Origin: Chrysemys picta bellii
Taxonomy: Eukaryota > Chordata > Testudines > Emydidae
Direction of reading: 5' to 3'
Assembly (NCBI RefSeq): GCF_011386835.1
Contig: NC_088795.1
Span: forward strand, 13,373,441 to 13,437,440
DNA: 64,000 nt
Below the pieces are notes generated by a model. That model did no database searches. It was not told the origin of the DNA and was given only the letters and a program-made list of their open reading frames with translations. Both the position numbers and the translations under genes were made by a program. This document shows, one piece after another, positions 1 to 10,393 of the stretch. Numbering within the stretch: the stretch's first letter is position 1; every line of letters begins with the position of its first letter.

Positions 1-767
1 GCTGCTCTGCAGGAATGCAGAGTGAACATTGAGACCTGAATGCTTTGGCTTTCCACACCCTTTTCATCAGCCTGCAGGATCAATCTATAATTTAGGGGAC
101 AGACAGGCTTTATCAGAAAACGTCTGTGTAAAAATATCAGCTTGCAGGGGCATGGTGCTCCTTCCTTTGCTGTGCTCTCTGGATGTCAGAGGAAAAGAGG
201 CTCCATCAGAAGGAATATATTATTTTAATCAAGATAGGAGCTTTCTGGAAGGTGATTGGCTGAAAGCAAATAGATATTTTTCTGTGCTCCAGTATGGAAA
301 AGGAATCTTTGTATGCGAGTCCTTGCTTAAGAAGAGTCACATCTCATTAAGCACAGCTGAACTGCATCAACCTGTGACTATCGCACAGCCCAGATTGTCT
401 GAAGGGATTCTGCTGGGTGGTTTTGCTGTTATAATTCTTGGTGAAGCTATAACGCTTGCAAGTGCTGCAAGAGAATATTAAGGGCTTTAAGGTTTTTGGA
501 TCCCATAAAACTTTCTCTGAACATATTCGACAGGAGTTTATCACCTTTCGGTCTCTCATTCGGGATTGGTTTCCCCTTCCCCTGTACGTAGAAAATAAAG
601 CAATAATCTCTGTCCAAGTAGTGTCCATTTGTATTTGACACCACCCATTACATGATGCAGCTCATCTGGAATGTGATCAAACATGGTGATTGAACACTTC
701 CTTGTAGGCAAATGAACTGTAGTCATCAGAGAAGTTTTCTGTTTTGTAGGAACATCCAAAGGCGTCT
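1..767. other. Unassigned sequence, no gene seen
   Basis: I recognise no repeat or gene here. An open frame of about 150 codons runs on the plus strand from position 29, but it begins with TTG, shows no domain and has no splice-flank or codon-bias support, so I do not call it. Confidence 0.5.
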
Positions 768-1005
768 TGGGTAGGAAGGTTGGTCCAGTGGATAGAGCAC
801 TGGACTGCGACTCAGGAGACCTCGGCTGTGTTCCTGGCTCTGCCACAGACCTGATGTGTGACTTTGGCCAAGTCAGTTAATCTACCCTGTGCCTCAGTTC
901 CCCAGAAGTGAAAAGGATAATACTCTCCTATCTCACATGCGTGTTGGGAGGAGAGAATTCATGAGTGCTTACGAGGCACTGAGCACTACAGTGATGAAGG
1001 CCACG
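768..1005 (+). mobile_element. MIR/CORE-like tRNA-derived SINE
   Basis: The head resembles a tRNA with an A-box-like stretch (agtggatagagcactgg at about 787-803). It is followed by the typical MIR-type body 'ctctgccac', 'gtgtgactttggccaagtca' and 'tgtgcctcagttccccag', and an AT-containing tail. The element is diverged and has no visible target duplication. A related copy lies on the reverse strand at 9105-9395. The family assignment is from recognition only. Confidence 0.75.
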
Positions 1006-1450
1006 CAACCACTTGGGCAGATTTCTTCTTTTTCAAATGGATGCTTTACTTGAAGTCTCAGCTTTCCCCATTATAACAAACCCCTCACTGCTCTCCACGC
1101 CCTGTAGCATGAATCCTCCAAGAAAGGAGAGAGTGGCGCCATAAGATGAAGCAAAGCCATGAACAGCATGCCAAGCAATAAAGTGAGCCGCCCTGGACAA
1201 TAAGGATGTACCTGAAAGCGTTGAGATTACGTCTGAGCTGCCCTAAGAGCATGTGTCCAGCAATATTTCTGGCCATTTCCCTGCAAGCTGGGGATGTTTC
1301 TCAGAGGCATGCCAGGAAAGCCATCCTATAGACTCCTACTACTGCTACTAACTCCTCATGGTTCTTTTCAGAGAAGTAATGAAAGCACCAGACCTTGCCT
1401 TGAATAATTTACAGCCTACATTAGACATACACAGCATACTTGGGCCTGCC
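1006..1450. other. Unassigned sequence
   Basis: No gene or recognised repeat seen. Confidence 0.4.
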
Positions 1451-1454
1451 TCAG

Positions 1455-1514
1455 CACCAGGTGATAGTCTAGATGAACGCTCAAGGTCTCTTCCAGCCCT
1501 ACATTTCTATGATG
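1455..1514 (+). mobile_element. CR1 3'-end remnant
   Basis: The stretch 'ctagatgaacgctcaaggt' followed by 'cttccagccctacatttcta' and 'tgat' matches the usual CR1 3' end (…CTRGATGAYCTYYRAGGTCYCTTCCARCCCTA…TTCTATGAT). Only about 60 bases remain. Confidence 0.6.
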
Positions 1515-1841
1515 AAAGTACAAAGAAAGCAATGACCAAGAGACAGAACACGTGTAACAGAATCCCTTGTGCCCTCCCCCTGGTCCCTGATCCTGAGGCA
1601 GGCTCTTGCCTATTGTGTACATTAGAAGGAGCCTCAGGACTGCTTTAAACTATTCAGTTGTCTATAGCAATTTTCTTTTAGGTGGTACTTTATTTTGAAG
1701 CTGGTTATGGGATTTATGGGTACTTCACAACAGAGTTTTTCAATGATAAATTAGCACATTTGCCTATTTTTATTCTGTTCTTCTTTGGCCCATGAAGAGG
1801 CTGTTCCCAGGGTCTGGACAACCCATAATTGATGAGGACCA

Positions 1842-2330
1842 CATTCTGAAAGAACTCTTTCCCAAACCGCCTTCCTCTGGGCTTCAAACAATTCCTCCAC
1901 CTTTGCCAAGCTCATAGTTAGAAACAAGCTCCCCACCGACCAGGAGCCATCAACTCCAAGCAGCATCAGACCCTGCCTGAACAGATGCAAAACCTGCAGA
2001 CATGTCTCCAACTGCTATGATGATCAATACCCCCCCCCCAAAATCCATGGGTCCTACACATGCCTATCCCAACGCGTGGTGTACCTCATCCAGTGTATCA
2101 AATGCTTCCACAACAACTGTGTGGGTGAAACCAGACAATCACTATGCTCTCAAATGAAAATCACAGAAAAATGATGAAAGACAAAAACACCACATCATCC
2201 CTAGTGAACACTTTTCACCAAGCAATCGCTGCATATCCGACCTCCCAGTCCTTGTTCCCAAAGGAAACCTGCACAACACCTTCAACAGATGAACCTGGGA
2301 GCTTAAATTCATACTCTACTAGACACTAAA
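1842..2330 (+). pseudogene. Penelope-like GIY-YIG endonuclease remnant
   Basis: A continuous frame (codons in phase with 1869) reads through a Cys-rich linker (CKTCRHVSNC) into VVYLIQCIKCFHNNCVGETR, the familiar Penelope form of the GIY-YIG motif (VYLI…C..C…YVGET). The frame stops at 2172-2174. The next block (NHRKMM) continues in a second frame from 2144, and the downstream block (EHF…SDLPVLVPKGNLHNTF, then WELKFI) in a third, so at least two frameshifts have broken it. In intact relatives this domain nicks DNA to prime reverse transcription. The Tyr of the YVGET half is Cys here. No reverse transcriptase domain was recognised upstream. Confidence 0.75.
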
Positions 2331-2486
2331 GACCATGGACTTAAAGACACTGGTATTATGGCTCATTACAACAATTCGTAACACAGTCCACTGCTTGCTA
2401 ACCCTTATTTACCTACTTCTTTTTAAGTGGTCTCCTACAGCATGCGTGAATCCCTCCTGCTTAACAATCTGTCCTAACTTTTATTT

Positions 2487-2491
2487 AGCTG
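2487..2491. repeat. Target-site duplication AGCTG (left)
   Basis: Perfect 5-bp match to 3585-3589, flanking the solo LTR. Confidence 0.8.
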
Positions 2492-3584
2492 TGTGACGTT
2501 CCCCTCTGGTGTTATCCGGACCGGTGATCTGCTAGGTCACTCCAATCCTTGACTCTGGGAGCCAGCCTTACCCTGCACTGCTGTGAGAACCTCCGCTCCT
2601 GGGCTGTTCACGCACAGCCTTTGGCATGTAAGCTGCTCCTTTGATTGTGCAACCAAATGATACTAGCCAATATCTCCGGTCCCAGATACAACCCTCGGAA
2701 CCTCCATCTTGCAGCGTCCAGTTATGCCCACTGAACGCTGCAAGCTTATATGAGTTTATCAATTTAACAAAGAAATTGATATATACCAGACTTGTTATCC
2801 CAAGGGGAGTCTCTGACATACTTCAAACCAAATGCACTGCTCCAGGTAGAATAAACAAACAAATTTATTAACTCTAAAAGATAGATTTTAAGTGATTATA
2901 AGTCAAAGCACAACACGTCTGATTTGGTCAAATGAAGTAAAAGCAAAACGCATTCTAAGCTGCTCTTAACACTTTCAGTGCCCTTACAAACTTAGATGCT
3001 TCTCACCACAGGCTGGCTGGTTGCTCGTCAGTCAGGCTCTCCCATTTGATCAGCGCTTCAGTCACTTGGTGATGATGTCTGTAGATGGAGGTGGTAGAGA
3101 GAGCATGGCAAACATCTCTCCCTTTCATCATGTTCTTTCTTCCTTCTTGGCTTTGCCACCCCCTCCTTCAGAGTCAGGTGAGCATTACCTCATTGCAGTC
3201 CCAAACTAACCAAAGGAAGGGGGGTGACTCACTCGAGAGTCCAACAGATCCTTTGTTGTTGCCTAGGCCAGTGTCCTTTGTTCCTGTGTGACTGGGCTGG
3301 GTTTGTCCCATACGTGCCCTGATGAGGTGTGAACTACCCCTTTGCTCTTGGAGAGTTTTTGCCTCAGCTTGCTTTAAGCTATGAGACACATTTTCATCCT
3401 CATAACTATACATGAAATTACAACCTATAACATTACCATAACAACAATGCTCAGTTCATCATGAGCTTTCCAAAGACACTTGATATGACAAACTTTGCAT
3501 TGGATACCACACAATCATATTATAAGGATGAACATGGAGGTGCAAGTTCCCCCCCCCCCCGACCCCGAGGTACAGAACGTCACA
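2492..3584 (-). mobile_element. Solo LTR, endogenous-retrovirus or gypsy-type
   Basis: On the minus strand it begins TGTGACGTT and ends AACGTCACA, that is TG…CA with a perfect 9-bp terminal inverted repeat, and is flanked by a perfect 5-bp duplication AGCTG. A minus-strand poly(A) signal lies at 2864-2869. Length is 1093 bases and no internal viral gene is present, so it is a solo LTR left by recombination. It landed in the 3' part of the Penelope-like element, whose sequence resumes exactly after the duplication. Open frames inside are not coding. Confidence 0.8.
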
Positions 3585-3728
3585 AGCTGTGACACTCTGG
3601 TCACATTCCCTAGACCTGAAGAGCAGCTCTGTGAAGCTTGAAAGCTTGTCCCTTCCACCAACAAAAGATGGTCCCATGTACCTTGTCTTGCTCAGACCAA
3701 CACAGCTATAACAACACTAAAAACAGAG
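3585..3728 (+). mobile_element. Penelope-like element, 3' terminal part with hammerhead-like motif
   Basis: Continuation of the Penelope-like element after the solo LTR. It carries CTGAAGA (3616-3622), a self-complementary segment and GAAA (3640-3643) followed by GCTTGTC, an order that resembles a hammerhead ribozyme core. The 3' end 'accaacacagctataacaac' matches the terminus of the related copies near 34.1 and 53.3 kb. Catalytic activity is not shown. Confidence 0.65.
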
Positions 3729-3818
3729 AAATAAAAGGCAGATCTGGCCATTTGCTAGTGTTCGATTATTCCTGCCATTATATTCACCAATTTCTGATCC
3801 ATAATTGATAGATAAATA

Positions 3819-4712
3819 ATATGATTGTTAAATGCAAAGTAATGCACATTGGAAAACATAATCCCAACTATACATATAAAATGATGGGTTCTAAATTGGC
3901 TGTTACCACTGAAAAAAGATCTTGGAGTCATTGTGGATAGTTCTCTGAAAACATCCATTCAATGTGCAGCGGCCGTCAAAAAAGTGAACAATGTTGGGAA
4001 TCATTAAGAAAGGGATAGATAATAAGACAGAAAATACCATATTGCCGCTCTATAAATCCATGGTTCACCCACATCTTGAATACTGCCTGCAGATGTGGTC
4101 ACCCCATCTCAAAAAAGATGCATTGGCATTAGAAAAGGTTCAGAAAAAGGCAACAAAAATTATTAGGAGTATGGAACAGCTGCCATATAAGGACAGATTA
4201 ATAAGACTGGGACTTTTCAGCTTGGAAAAGAGATGACTAAGGGGAGATATGATTGAGGTCTATAAAATCATGACTGGTGTGGAGAAAGTAAATAAGGAAG
4301 TGTTATTTACTCCTCTTCATAACACAAGAACTAGGGGCCACCAAATGAAATTAATAGGCATCAGGTTTAAAACAAACAAAAAGGAAGTATTTTTTCACAC
4401 AACACACAGTCAACTTCTGGACTCCTTGCCAGAGGGTGTTGTGAAGGCTAAGACCATAACAGGGTTCAAGAAAGAACTAGATAAATTCATGGAGGATAGG
4501 TCTATCAATGGCTGTTAGCCAGGATGGGCAGGGATGGTGCCCCTAACCTCTGTTTGCCAGAGGCTAGGAATGGGCAACAGGGGATGGATTACTTGATGAT
4601 TACTTGTTCTGTTCATTCCCTCTGGGGCACCTGGCATTGGCCACATCAGAGGACAGGACACTGGGCTAGATGGATTTTTGGTCTGACCCAGTATGGCCGT
4701 TTTTATGTTCAG
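3819..4712 (+). mobile_element. CR1 LINE, 3' end
   Basis: 5'-truncated CR1 holding the C-terminal part of ORF2 and a complete-looking 3' UTR ending near 'gtatggccgtttttatgttc'. It lies just downstream of the Penelope terminus. Length is under 0.9 kb, against about 4.5 kb for a full CR1. Confidence 0.9.
3991..4518 (+). pseudogene. CR1 ORF2 C-terminal remnant
   Basis: Frames at 3991-4236 and 4249-4518 encode the post-RT C-terminal region of the CR1 polyprotein (TILPLYKSMVHPHLEYCLQM, then RLGLFSLEKR and [14 protein letters not shown] … [18 protein letters not shown]). The two blocks are in the same phase and separated by a TGA after LEKR, where a CGA arginine codon is expected. The catalytic RT core is absent because of 5' truncation. 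Non-functional. Confidence 0.85.
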
Positions 4713-5400
4713 TTTGAATGCCCCCACACAATGGGATCTCACCACTTCGCCAAGGAGACTTTCTGACTCTACTCTGTTCAGTAAGTCTCCTTAGTATAAA
4801 AAGTTCACTCAGAGGTTTTACTGGTTTCATCCTATTACTCTTACTTTGTAACACACTTGACAACTCTAAATGATTCCTATCTGGCCTTGATGTTTAATAC
4901 TCTCTATACACTTGAACACACTTTCATTTTAAGGCCCCTTCTCACTCATTTAGTTACCATTTGGCCATATTTCTATTTCAGGATGTCTGAACGGTATGAT
5001 CACATATAAATGGCACCCTGTATAACACGTACATGAAATGGGGCAGAGCTAAATTCGCTCCCAAGAGAGAAACTGTTGGACCAGATACCAAATCTGTGTG
5101 TCCCACATGGCAGTGTAGAGCATTACCACAGAAATTTCTTTACACAAAATATAAATTGGAAGACTGAAGCCTCTAACAAACCAGGACAAAAGCACCAACC
5201 AGTCATTGATGAATACAACATTTCTTCCCCCCCGCCCCCCTCCTTCACACACACCCCAACCTGCTGAAAATAACCCTCCTTGCTATTTTGAATTGCAGGA
5301 GATCTGGAGAATGCAGAGTGGAATACTTCACCCTGCAGCTCTGTAATACAATAGCCATTTTAGACAATGACTGACTCTTGTGTACAGGATCTCTCTAGGT
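4713..5400. other. Unassigned sequence
   Basis: AT-rich DNA with a C-rich run near 5229-5241. No gene or recognised repeat. Confidence 0.4.
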
Positions 5401-5419
5401 ACTTAGATGGTTCCCATCA

Positions 5420-5530
5420 CTTTGAACTCTGAGCATCTCACAGACACTAATGAACCTATCTTCACAGCATCCCTGTGGTGTAGAGAAACATCTTAGAAAT
5501 TGGAGGTGACTCAGGTACAGTAAGATTAAG
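5420..5530 (-). mobile_element. MIR-like SINE fragment
   Basis: 'cttcacagcatccctgtggt' and 'gaggtgactcaggtacagta' resemble the 3' half of a MIR/CORE SINE. Diverged and short. Confidence 0.45.
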
Positions 5531-5945
5531 AGATTTATAGATTTTAAGGTAGAAAGGACCATTCTGATGATCTAATCTGACCTGCCGCATAGCAGAGAGT
5601 TTCATCTAGTAATTCCTGCATCAAACTCATATGCCCTAGCTCAATCAGAAGTTAACTTTTAGAAAGCCATCCCATGTTGATTTAAAGACTTAAAGTGAGG
5701 GAGATTCCACCACATCCCTTGGTAAATGGTTAATTACTGCCATTGTTAAAAATATGCACTTGATTTCTAGTCTGAATTTGTCAAGCTTCAGCTTTTGGAC
5801 CTTGTTCTACCTTTGTCTAAAGAATTCTCTACTATCAAAAATCTTCTCCCCATGCAAGTACTTATAGACTGGGATCAAGTTATTTCTTGACTTTATCTTT
5901 GATGTGCTAAATAGACAGAGCTTCTTAAGACTGGCCCAAGGTGTC
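5531..5945 (-). mobile_element. Old CR1 3' end, reverse strand
   Basis: Read on the minus strand this is the C-terminal coding and 3' UTR region of a diverged CR1; the plus strand shows the typical 'gtagaaaggaccattctgat' and 'tctaatctgacctgc' complement of the CR1 tail. No open frame survives. Confidence 0.7.
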
Positions 5946-6295
5946 ATAGGAATTCTGTGGGTTCATTTCCTAGTTCTTCCAATTTCCCAAGTCATTATAG
6001 TGCTTTAACCACAAGATCACCCTGAGTTTTCCTTACAGAAGCAAGTTCCAGGAGATGAGGATAATTGCCCCTAGATAATTCCCTTTTTACTCGCTAGTTT
6101 TCCCCGTAAGCATAGCCATCACTGTTTGAATTTCAGTTCATTTTAAGGCAAGTTAAATCAAGTCCTTATTAACTAAATACATTATTCAGCTAGGTTGAGG
6201 AAAGCCAAGCTAGGTATAAATAAATAGTTAGGCCTTGTCTACACTTACCAGGGGTTTGACGTGTGGTGACTGATGCACTGGTGGTCGATTTAGCG

Positions 6296-6514
6296 CAGTG
6301 GTTCTCAAACTTTTGTACTGGTGACCCCTTTTACACAGCAAGCCCCTGAGTGCGACCCTCCTTATAAATTAAAAAAACTTTTTAATATATTTAACACCAT
6401 TATAAATGCTGGAGGCAAAGTGGGGTTTGGGGTGAAGGCTGGCAGCTTGTGACACCCCCCAGGTAATAACCTCGTGACCCTGAGGGGTCATGACCCTCAG
6501 TTTGAGAACCCCTG
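6296..6514. mobile_element. hAT MITE
   Basis: Termini CAGTGGTTCTCAAAC…GTTTGAGAACCCCTG are flanked by an 8-bp duplication, atttagcg (6288-6295) and atttcgcg (6515-6522), with one mismatch. Length 219 bases. The 8-bp duplication and CAG…CTG ends are hAT hallmarks. Confidence 0.85.
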
Positions 6515-6700
6515 ATTTCGCGGGTCTAATGAAAACCCGCTAAATTGACCGCTGATGGCTCTCCCATCGACTCTTGTACTCCACCTGAACGAGAAACACA
6601 AGGGGAGTCGATGGGAGAGCCTCTGCAGTCGACATCATGTAGTGTGGACCCCGCGGTAAGTAGATCTAAGTATGTTGACTTCAGCTACGTTATTCACATA

Positions 6701-6813
6701 TTTCAGAGTAGCAGCCGTGTTAGTCTGTATCCGCAAAAAGAAGAACAGGAGTACTTGTGGCACCTTAGAGACTAACAAATTTGTTAGTCTCTAAGGTGCC
6801 ACAAGTACTCCTG
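6701..6813. mobile_element. Foldback of Penelope-type terminal repeat
   Basis: Inverted copies of a widespread terminal repeat (…GTGTTAGTCTGTATCC…, …CACCTTAGAGACTAAC…) meet head to head near 6778. Flanked by a perfect 11-bp duplication TTATTCACATA (6690-6700 and 6814-6824), which shows insertion as a unit. The same terminal family recurs at 36.0, 51.8 and 62.3 kb. Assignment to Penelope-like elements is inference from the resemblance to the termini described here. Confidence 0.7.
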
Positions 6814-6887
6814 TTATTCACATAGCTGAAATTGCATAACTGAGATCAATCTCCCCACTCCCCCCCCATAGCGTAGACAAGGCCTTA

Positions 6888-7525
6888 GTCTCTAGGCATC
6901 CAGTTGTTGAAAGAAGCAAAACAAAACAAAAAGTGGGGGGGTGGAAATGGGACCCTGATGTAATATAACTATATTCAGAACTGTAAGCTCTTTCTGACAA
7001 ATTGCTCCCTGGCTTTGAAGGAAGAAATCAATGAAATAGCTGAATCTATGCAACTGTAGTGTGTAAAATACTTTCTGTATCAGCACTTCTCATCTTTTCA
7101 TAGTGCTGGGGTATAAATTATGGACTGTACTCTAAATTACTTCAATCATTCCTCTCAGTGTAATATTGCAGGGTCATTCTCATTTATTGTTCCTTTCAGT
7201 CTGCATGCAGTTGGAAAGGAAAAGCATTGTGGATCCATTTAGCCACTTGGTGGTTGCACTAGATAGTACAATAATGGCTTTCTTATAAGCCTAATATGTC
7301 AGTTGGTTCAAGATAGCTTTAGCCATTAGTTGAGGAGAATGAAACCTTCTGATATACCTAGTTGAGCATTACATGAAAGATATTATGTAGATATAAAAAC
7401 TGATCAGGCATACTTGTTGGAGAATCTGAATTTCACCACCACCACCACAAATTTTGCAAACTTAAACTCTCAAATTACTCTAAAAACCAGTGTGAGATGC
7501 ATCTTCTTAATCTATGTATGGAGAA
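6888..7525. other. Unassigned sequence
   Basis: No gene or recognised repeat. Confidence 0.4.
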
Positions 7526-7529
7526 GTTT

Positions 7530-7653
7530 GGCCCTGATCCAGAAAGCACTTAAGCACATGGATATCTTTAAGTTCTTGAGTAGCCTCATTGACTTTAATG
7601 GCACAATTCACATACTTAAAGTTATGCATGTGCTCTTTGCTGGATCAGAGCCT
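7530..7653. repeat. Palindromic dispersed repeat, family P1
   Basis: Near-palindrome: 'ggccctgatccagaaagcac' and 'ttaagcacat' pair with 'atgcatgtgctctttgctgg' and 'atcagagcc'. The centre reads 'cattgactttaatggcac'. Related copies occur near 10.4, 35.2, 54.4, 58.6 and 61.5 kb. Probably an old MITE. Confidence 0.65.
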
Positions 7654-7823
7654 TCTATAGCTACAATACAGGAAAATTTGTGTTTTCACCTCTCTCACAC
7701 TTTTTAATTAAAGAAGTAAAACATGCAGAAAATTTAATGGCAGATTAATTTTTTTCCCCAGGCATAGAGATCTTGGTATGGGTGAGGGAATCAGCTTTGT
7801 TTTAGTTTTATATAATAGCCCTT

Positions 7824-8576
7824 TGTGACAGGGTGTACCTGACCCTTCATGGTCCACTGCTGGAGGCCCTACAGCCCGCCCCAGAAAGGAGCTGTGAAGG
7901 TGGCTCCCCCAGGCCTACCTAGAAAGGATGCATATAAAATTGCCAATCAGAGCCCAGCAGGCTCAGATAAAAGGAGCTGCAAGGGCATGAGCAGGTCAGT
8001 TACTGGCTGGGACCCAGAGGAGCAAGGAAGGGTGCTTCTAACTGGTCACAGGAGCTCAACAGAGAACTAGAAGATGGGTTTTGGTGGCATTGTCATGCAG
8101 TGAGGATGTGAGAACTTCAGTCCTGATCGAGGTGAAGAGAAGGGGACTATGTGGGAAAAGGCCCGGGGAATAACAGCAGCGAACTGGAGGCAGTGGTATG
8201 TGGTTGCTGTTTATTGGGTCCCAGGGTTGGGACCCAGAGTAGTGGGTGGGCCTGGGTTTCCCCACCAGCCACTGGGAAAGCAGCCTAAGCCCTGAGAAGA
8301 GAACAAGACTTGTTTCAATTTAGCCCTGCACCCGGGCTTCTAAAGGGCCAGAGCCAGGGCGGTAGATCCTGGTGAGGGCAGACAGCGTGTTGAACTCTTT
8401 GCATCCTGGAAGAGGTTCATACATTTGACTGTGTGACTTGGCGGGAGGCCTGAGCCACTGAAGACCTTTGCAGTGTGGGTGGCAACCTACAGGGGGCACC
8501 AGAAGGAGGAACAAAAGATTGAAGCACCATACCCAGCTGACAGGAGGCACTGAAATGGTGAGTGTCCCCCTTCATA
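7824..8576 (+). mobile_element. Probable LTR, full or solo
   Basis: Starts TGTGACAGGGTG, carries a TATA-like 'gataaaagg' near 7966 and ends with 'ggtgagtgtcccccttc', similar to the end of the LTR at 55.2-55.9 kb. Possible 5-bp flanks ccctt (7819-7823) and tcctt (8577-8581) differ at one base. No viral genes adjoin it. The boundary at 8576 is tentative. Confidence 0.5.
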
Positions 8577-8581
8577 TCCTT

Positions 8582-9100
8582 GTATTTCATTTTGTTTTTA
8601 ATTTGAATTGCAATATTCAATATGTTTCTATTGCAATATAAATCCCCATGAATAAGCAAAGACCGTATGTAGCATAGTGGATGATGTGTAAAATATGTGG
8701 CATAAAAATACATGACAGTTTGGCAAATATTTTTTATCATGAGAGTTTTAATGGTCACATTGCACCAAATGGTGAAGGAAGAGAACAATAAATTTAAGAA
8801 ATTTCTAAATATGACCTAAAATAGTTTAGCATAGCTTAAAATAGGTCTGTAATAAGATCACTGTCCTACAGTCCGATACCTCAGGACGGGAGCTGGGTGA
8901 ATAATTTTTTTAATAAAGCATAGTTTTTGAATAGTTTGTTTAAATTATTCAGAAATTCACTGGATGATTTATTCCTCAGTGGGAGTCTTCCATTTCTAGC
9001 CTTGACAATATGAACGACTGTCTCCTTTTCTTTTTCTTTTTTTAAGAGACAACCCTTATTTGGTACCAATTGTCCAAGATAGTGAATTATTATAAATATC
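8582..9100. other. Unassigned AT-rich sequence
   Basis: No gene or recognised repeat. Confidence 0.4.
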
Positions 9101-9104
9101 ATTT

Positions 9105-9395
9105 ATTTGTATTCCAGTAGAAGCCAACACCGAGATCAGGGCCCCAGTGAGTCAGGGGCTGTACAAACGCATAGTAAGAGCCCATGCCTGTCCTGAAGAG
9201 TTATAATCTCCCTTTAAATAGACAAGACAGATAAAAGGTGAAAATAGAGATACTGAGAAATAAGAAATAGAGATAAGAGAAATAAGGCGATTCACCCAAG
9301 GTCACAGAGCAGGTGAGTGGCAAAGCTGGGAACAGAACTCTGATCTCCTGAGTCCTGATCCAGTGGCCCTACCCACTAGACCGTGCTGCCTCGCA
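9105..9395 (-). mobile_element. tRNA-derived CORE/MIR-like SINE, reverse strand
   Basis: Read on the minus strand: a tRNA-like head (…gcacggtctagtgggtaggg…), body 'gtgaccttgggtgaatcgcc', then a long tail complementary to 'cagggccccagtgagtcagg'. This is the same SINE type as at 768-1005, with more of its tail preserved. Confidence 0.75.
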
Positions 9396-9559
9396 AACCA
9401 CATTGGAAGGGATCAGGAAAACCTGGGTCCTCTAGACAGAGCCAGACCTGCCTCACCAGAACCTTCTCTACCATCCCGAAATAAGATTACATAAGGGTGA
9501 CAGCTGATGAGATTTTTATTTCCTTGAAACACCACCCAAAGCCAAAAGTATTGCATTTT

Positions 9560-9712
9560 TAGTAACAGGAGTTACTATGGAGTACCTAGGTGCTACCAGT
9601 CACGGACATAGCACAGTGGGGCCTAGGCACTGTACAAAAAACAAAGGGGAAGACAGTCTAAGACCCAGAGAGCTCACAATCTGCATGTCAGACAGGATGC
9701 AATAGGTCAGCA
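9560..9712 (-). mobile_element. SINE tail fragment
   Basis: 'acatagcacagtggggccta', 'ggcactgtacaaaaaac' and 'agctcacaatctgcatgt' match the tail of the neighbouring SINE. No tRNA head remains. Confidence 0.55.
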
Positions 9713-10040
9713 CCTCAAACCAAGATAATTCAGGGGGCAAGAAGGAAACACTTCTCTGTTGATTTTAAGTGGTGGTTCTTGGAAGCTGCTTAGAGGTTTG
9801 GAATGTTAGACAAAAGTCTCAGCAGAGATAGGCAGAGGGCAGGTGAAGCAGTTAAAGGTGCTTGATACATGCAATTCATCCCAGCACTATGCAGTGTGTG
9901 GGTGTTGTGCACAAGCCACGAGTCTGCCTCTGGGTGAGTAACTTTGTAGAATTTGTAATGCAGGCAATGCTAGTAGCGTGAACATGTTTCACTTCACCAT
10001 GAAACAGCAATAAAAGGAAGATTTGAGAACTCCACATTTA

Positions 10041-10323
10041 GGCTACGTCGACTGTTGAAGCTGGGGTGCGATTCCCAGCTCACATAGACAAACTCCTACA
10101 AGCTCTCATTGAGCTAGTGCACTGAAAATAGCAGTGTCGCCATGGTAACATGGGTAGCAGTGGTCCAAGCTAGCTGTCCTGAGTACTTACCTGGTGGGTT
10201 TGTACATGAGCCAGCTAGCATGGCCACTGCTCATCACTGCCCGTGTGCTTACACTACTGTTTTTAGCACGCTACCTGGATGAGAGCTGGGAATCACACCT
10301 CTAGCTCCAGTTGTAGACATAGC
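10041..10323. mobile_element. Harbinger-like MITE (inverted-repeat element)
   Basis: The left end 'ggctacgtcgactgttgaag' with 'gattcccagctc' pairs with the right end 'gagctgggaatcacacctc' and 'ttgtagacatagc', giving terminal inverted repeats of about 45 bases with mismatches. The ends resemble the GGC…GTCTAC termini of the Harbinger MITEs here. A TTA-type duplication is present only on the left. Confidence 0.6.
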
Positions 10324-10325
10324 AT

Positions 10326-10329
<4 letters not shown>

Positions 10330-10367
<38 letters not shown>
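10330..10367. repeat. (TG)n microsatellite
   Basis: About 19 TG units, uninterrupted. Confidence 0.97.
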
Positions 10368-10368
<1 letters not shown>

Positions 10369-10393
10369 AAGTACAGAATCAGAACGAAGATAA

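Larger units (their letters stand above)
1745..2491 (+). mobile_element. Penelope-like retroelement, 5' portion
   Basis: Decayed body of a Penelope-like element encoding the C-terminal GIY-YIG endonuclease region (see the pseudogene entry), followed by its 3' non-coding part. It is interrupted at 2492 by a solo LTR and resumes at 3585. The 5' limit is uncertain. Penelope elements encode a reverse transcriptase followed by a GIY-YIG nuclease; only the nuclease end is recognisable here. Confidence 0.75.
6231..6884. mobile_element. PIF/Harbinger MITE with two nested insertions
   Basis: Terminal inverted repeats GGCCTTGTCTAC…GTAGACAAGGCC are flanked by TTA at 6228-6230 and 6885-6887, the 3-bp duplication typical of PIF/Harbinger. 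It encodes no protein. It contains a hAT MITE (6296-6514) and a Penelope-type foldback (6701-6813), each with its own target duplication, so the host element is oldest. The internal palindrome around 'cagctacgttattcacatag' is shared with the copy at 63.1 kb. Confidence 0.88.

Noticed and set aside
29..481. 150-codon plus-strand frame
   Set aside because: Begins with TTG, has no recognisable domain, and no splice or codon-usage support.
2492..3584. Coding frames inside the LTR
   Set aside because: Short, overlapping, without domains; the segment has LTR ends and a target duplication.
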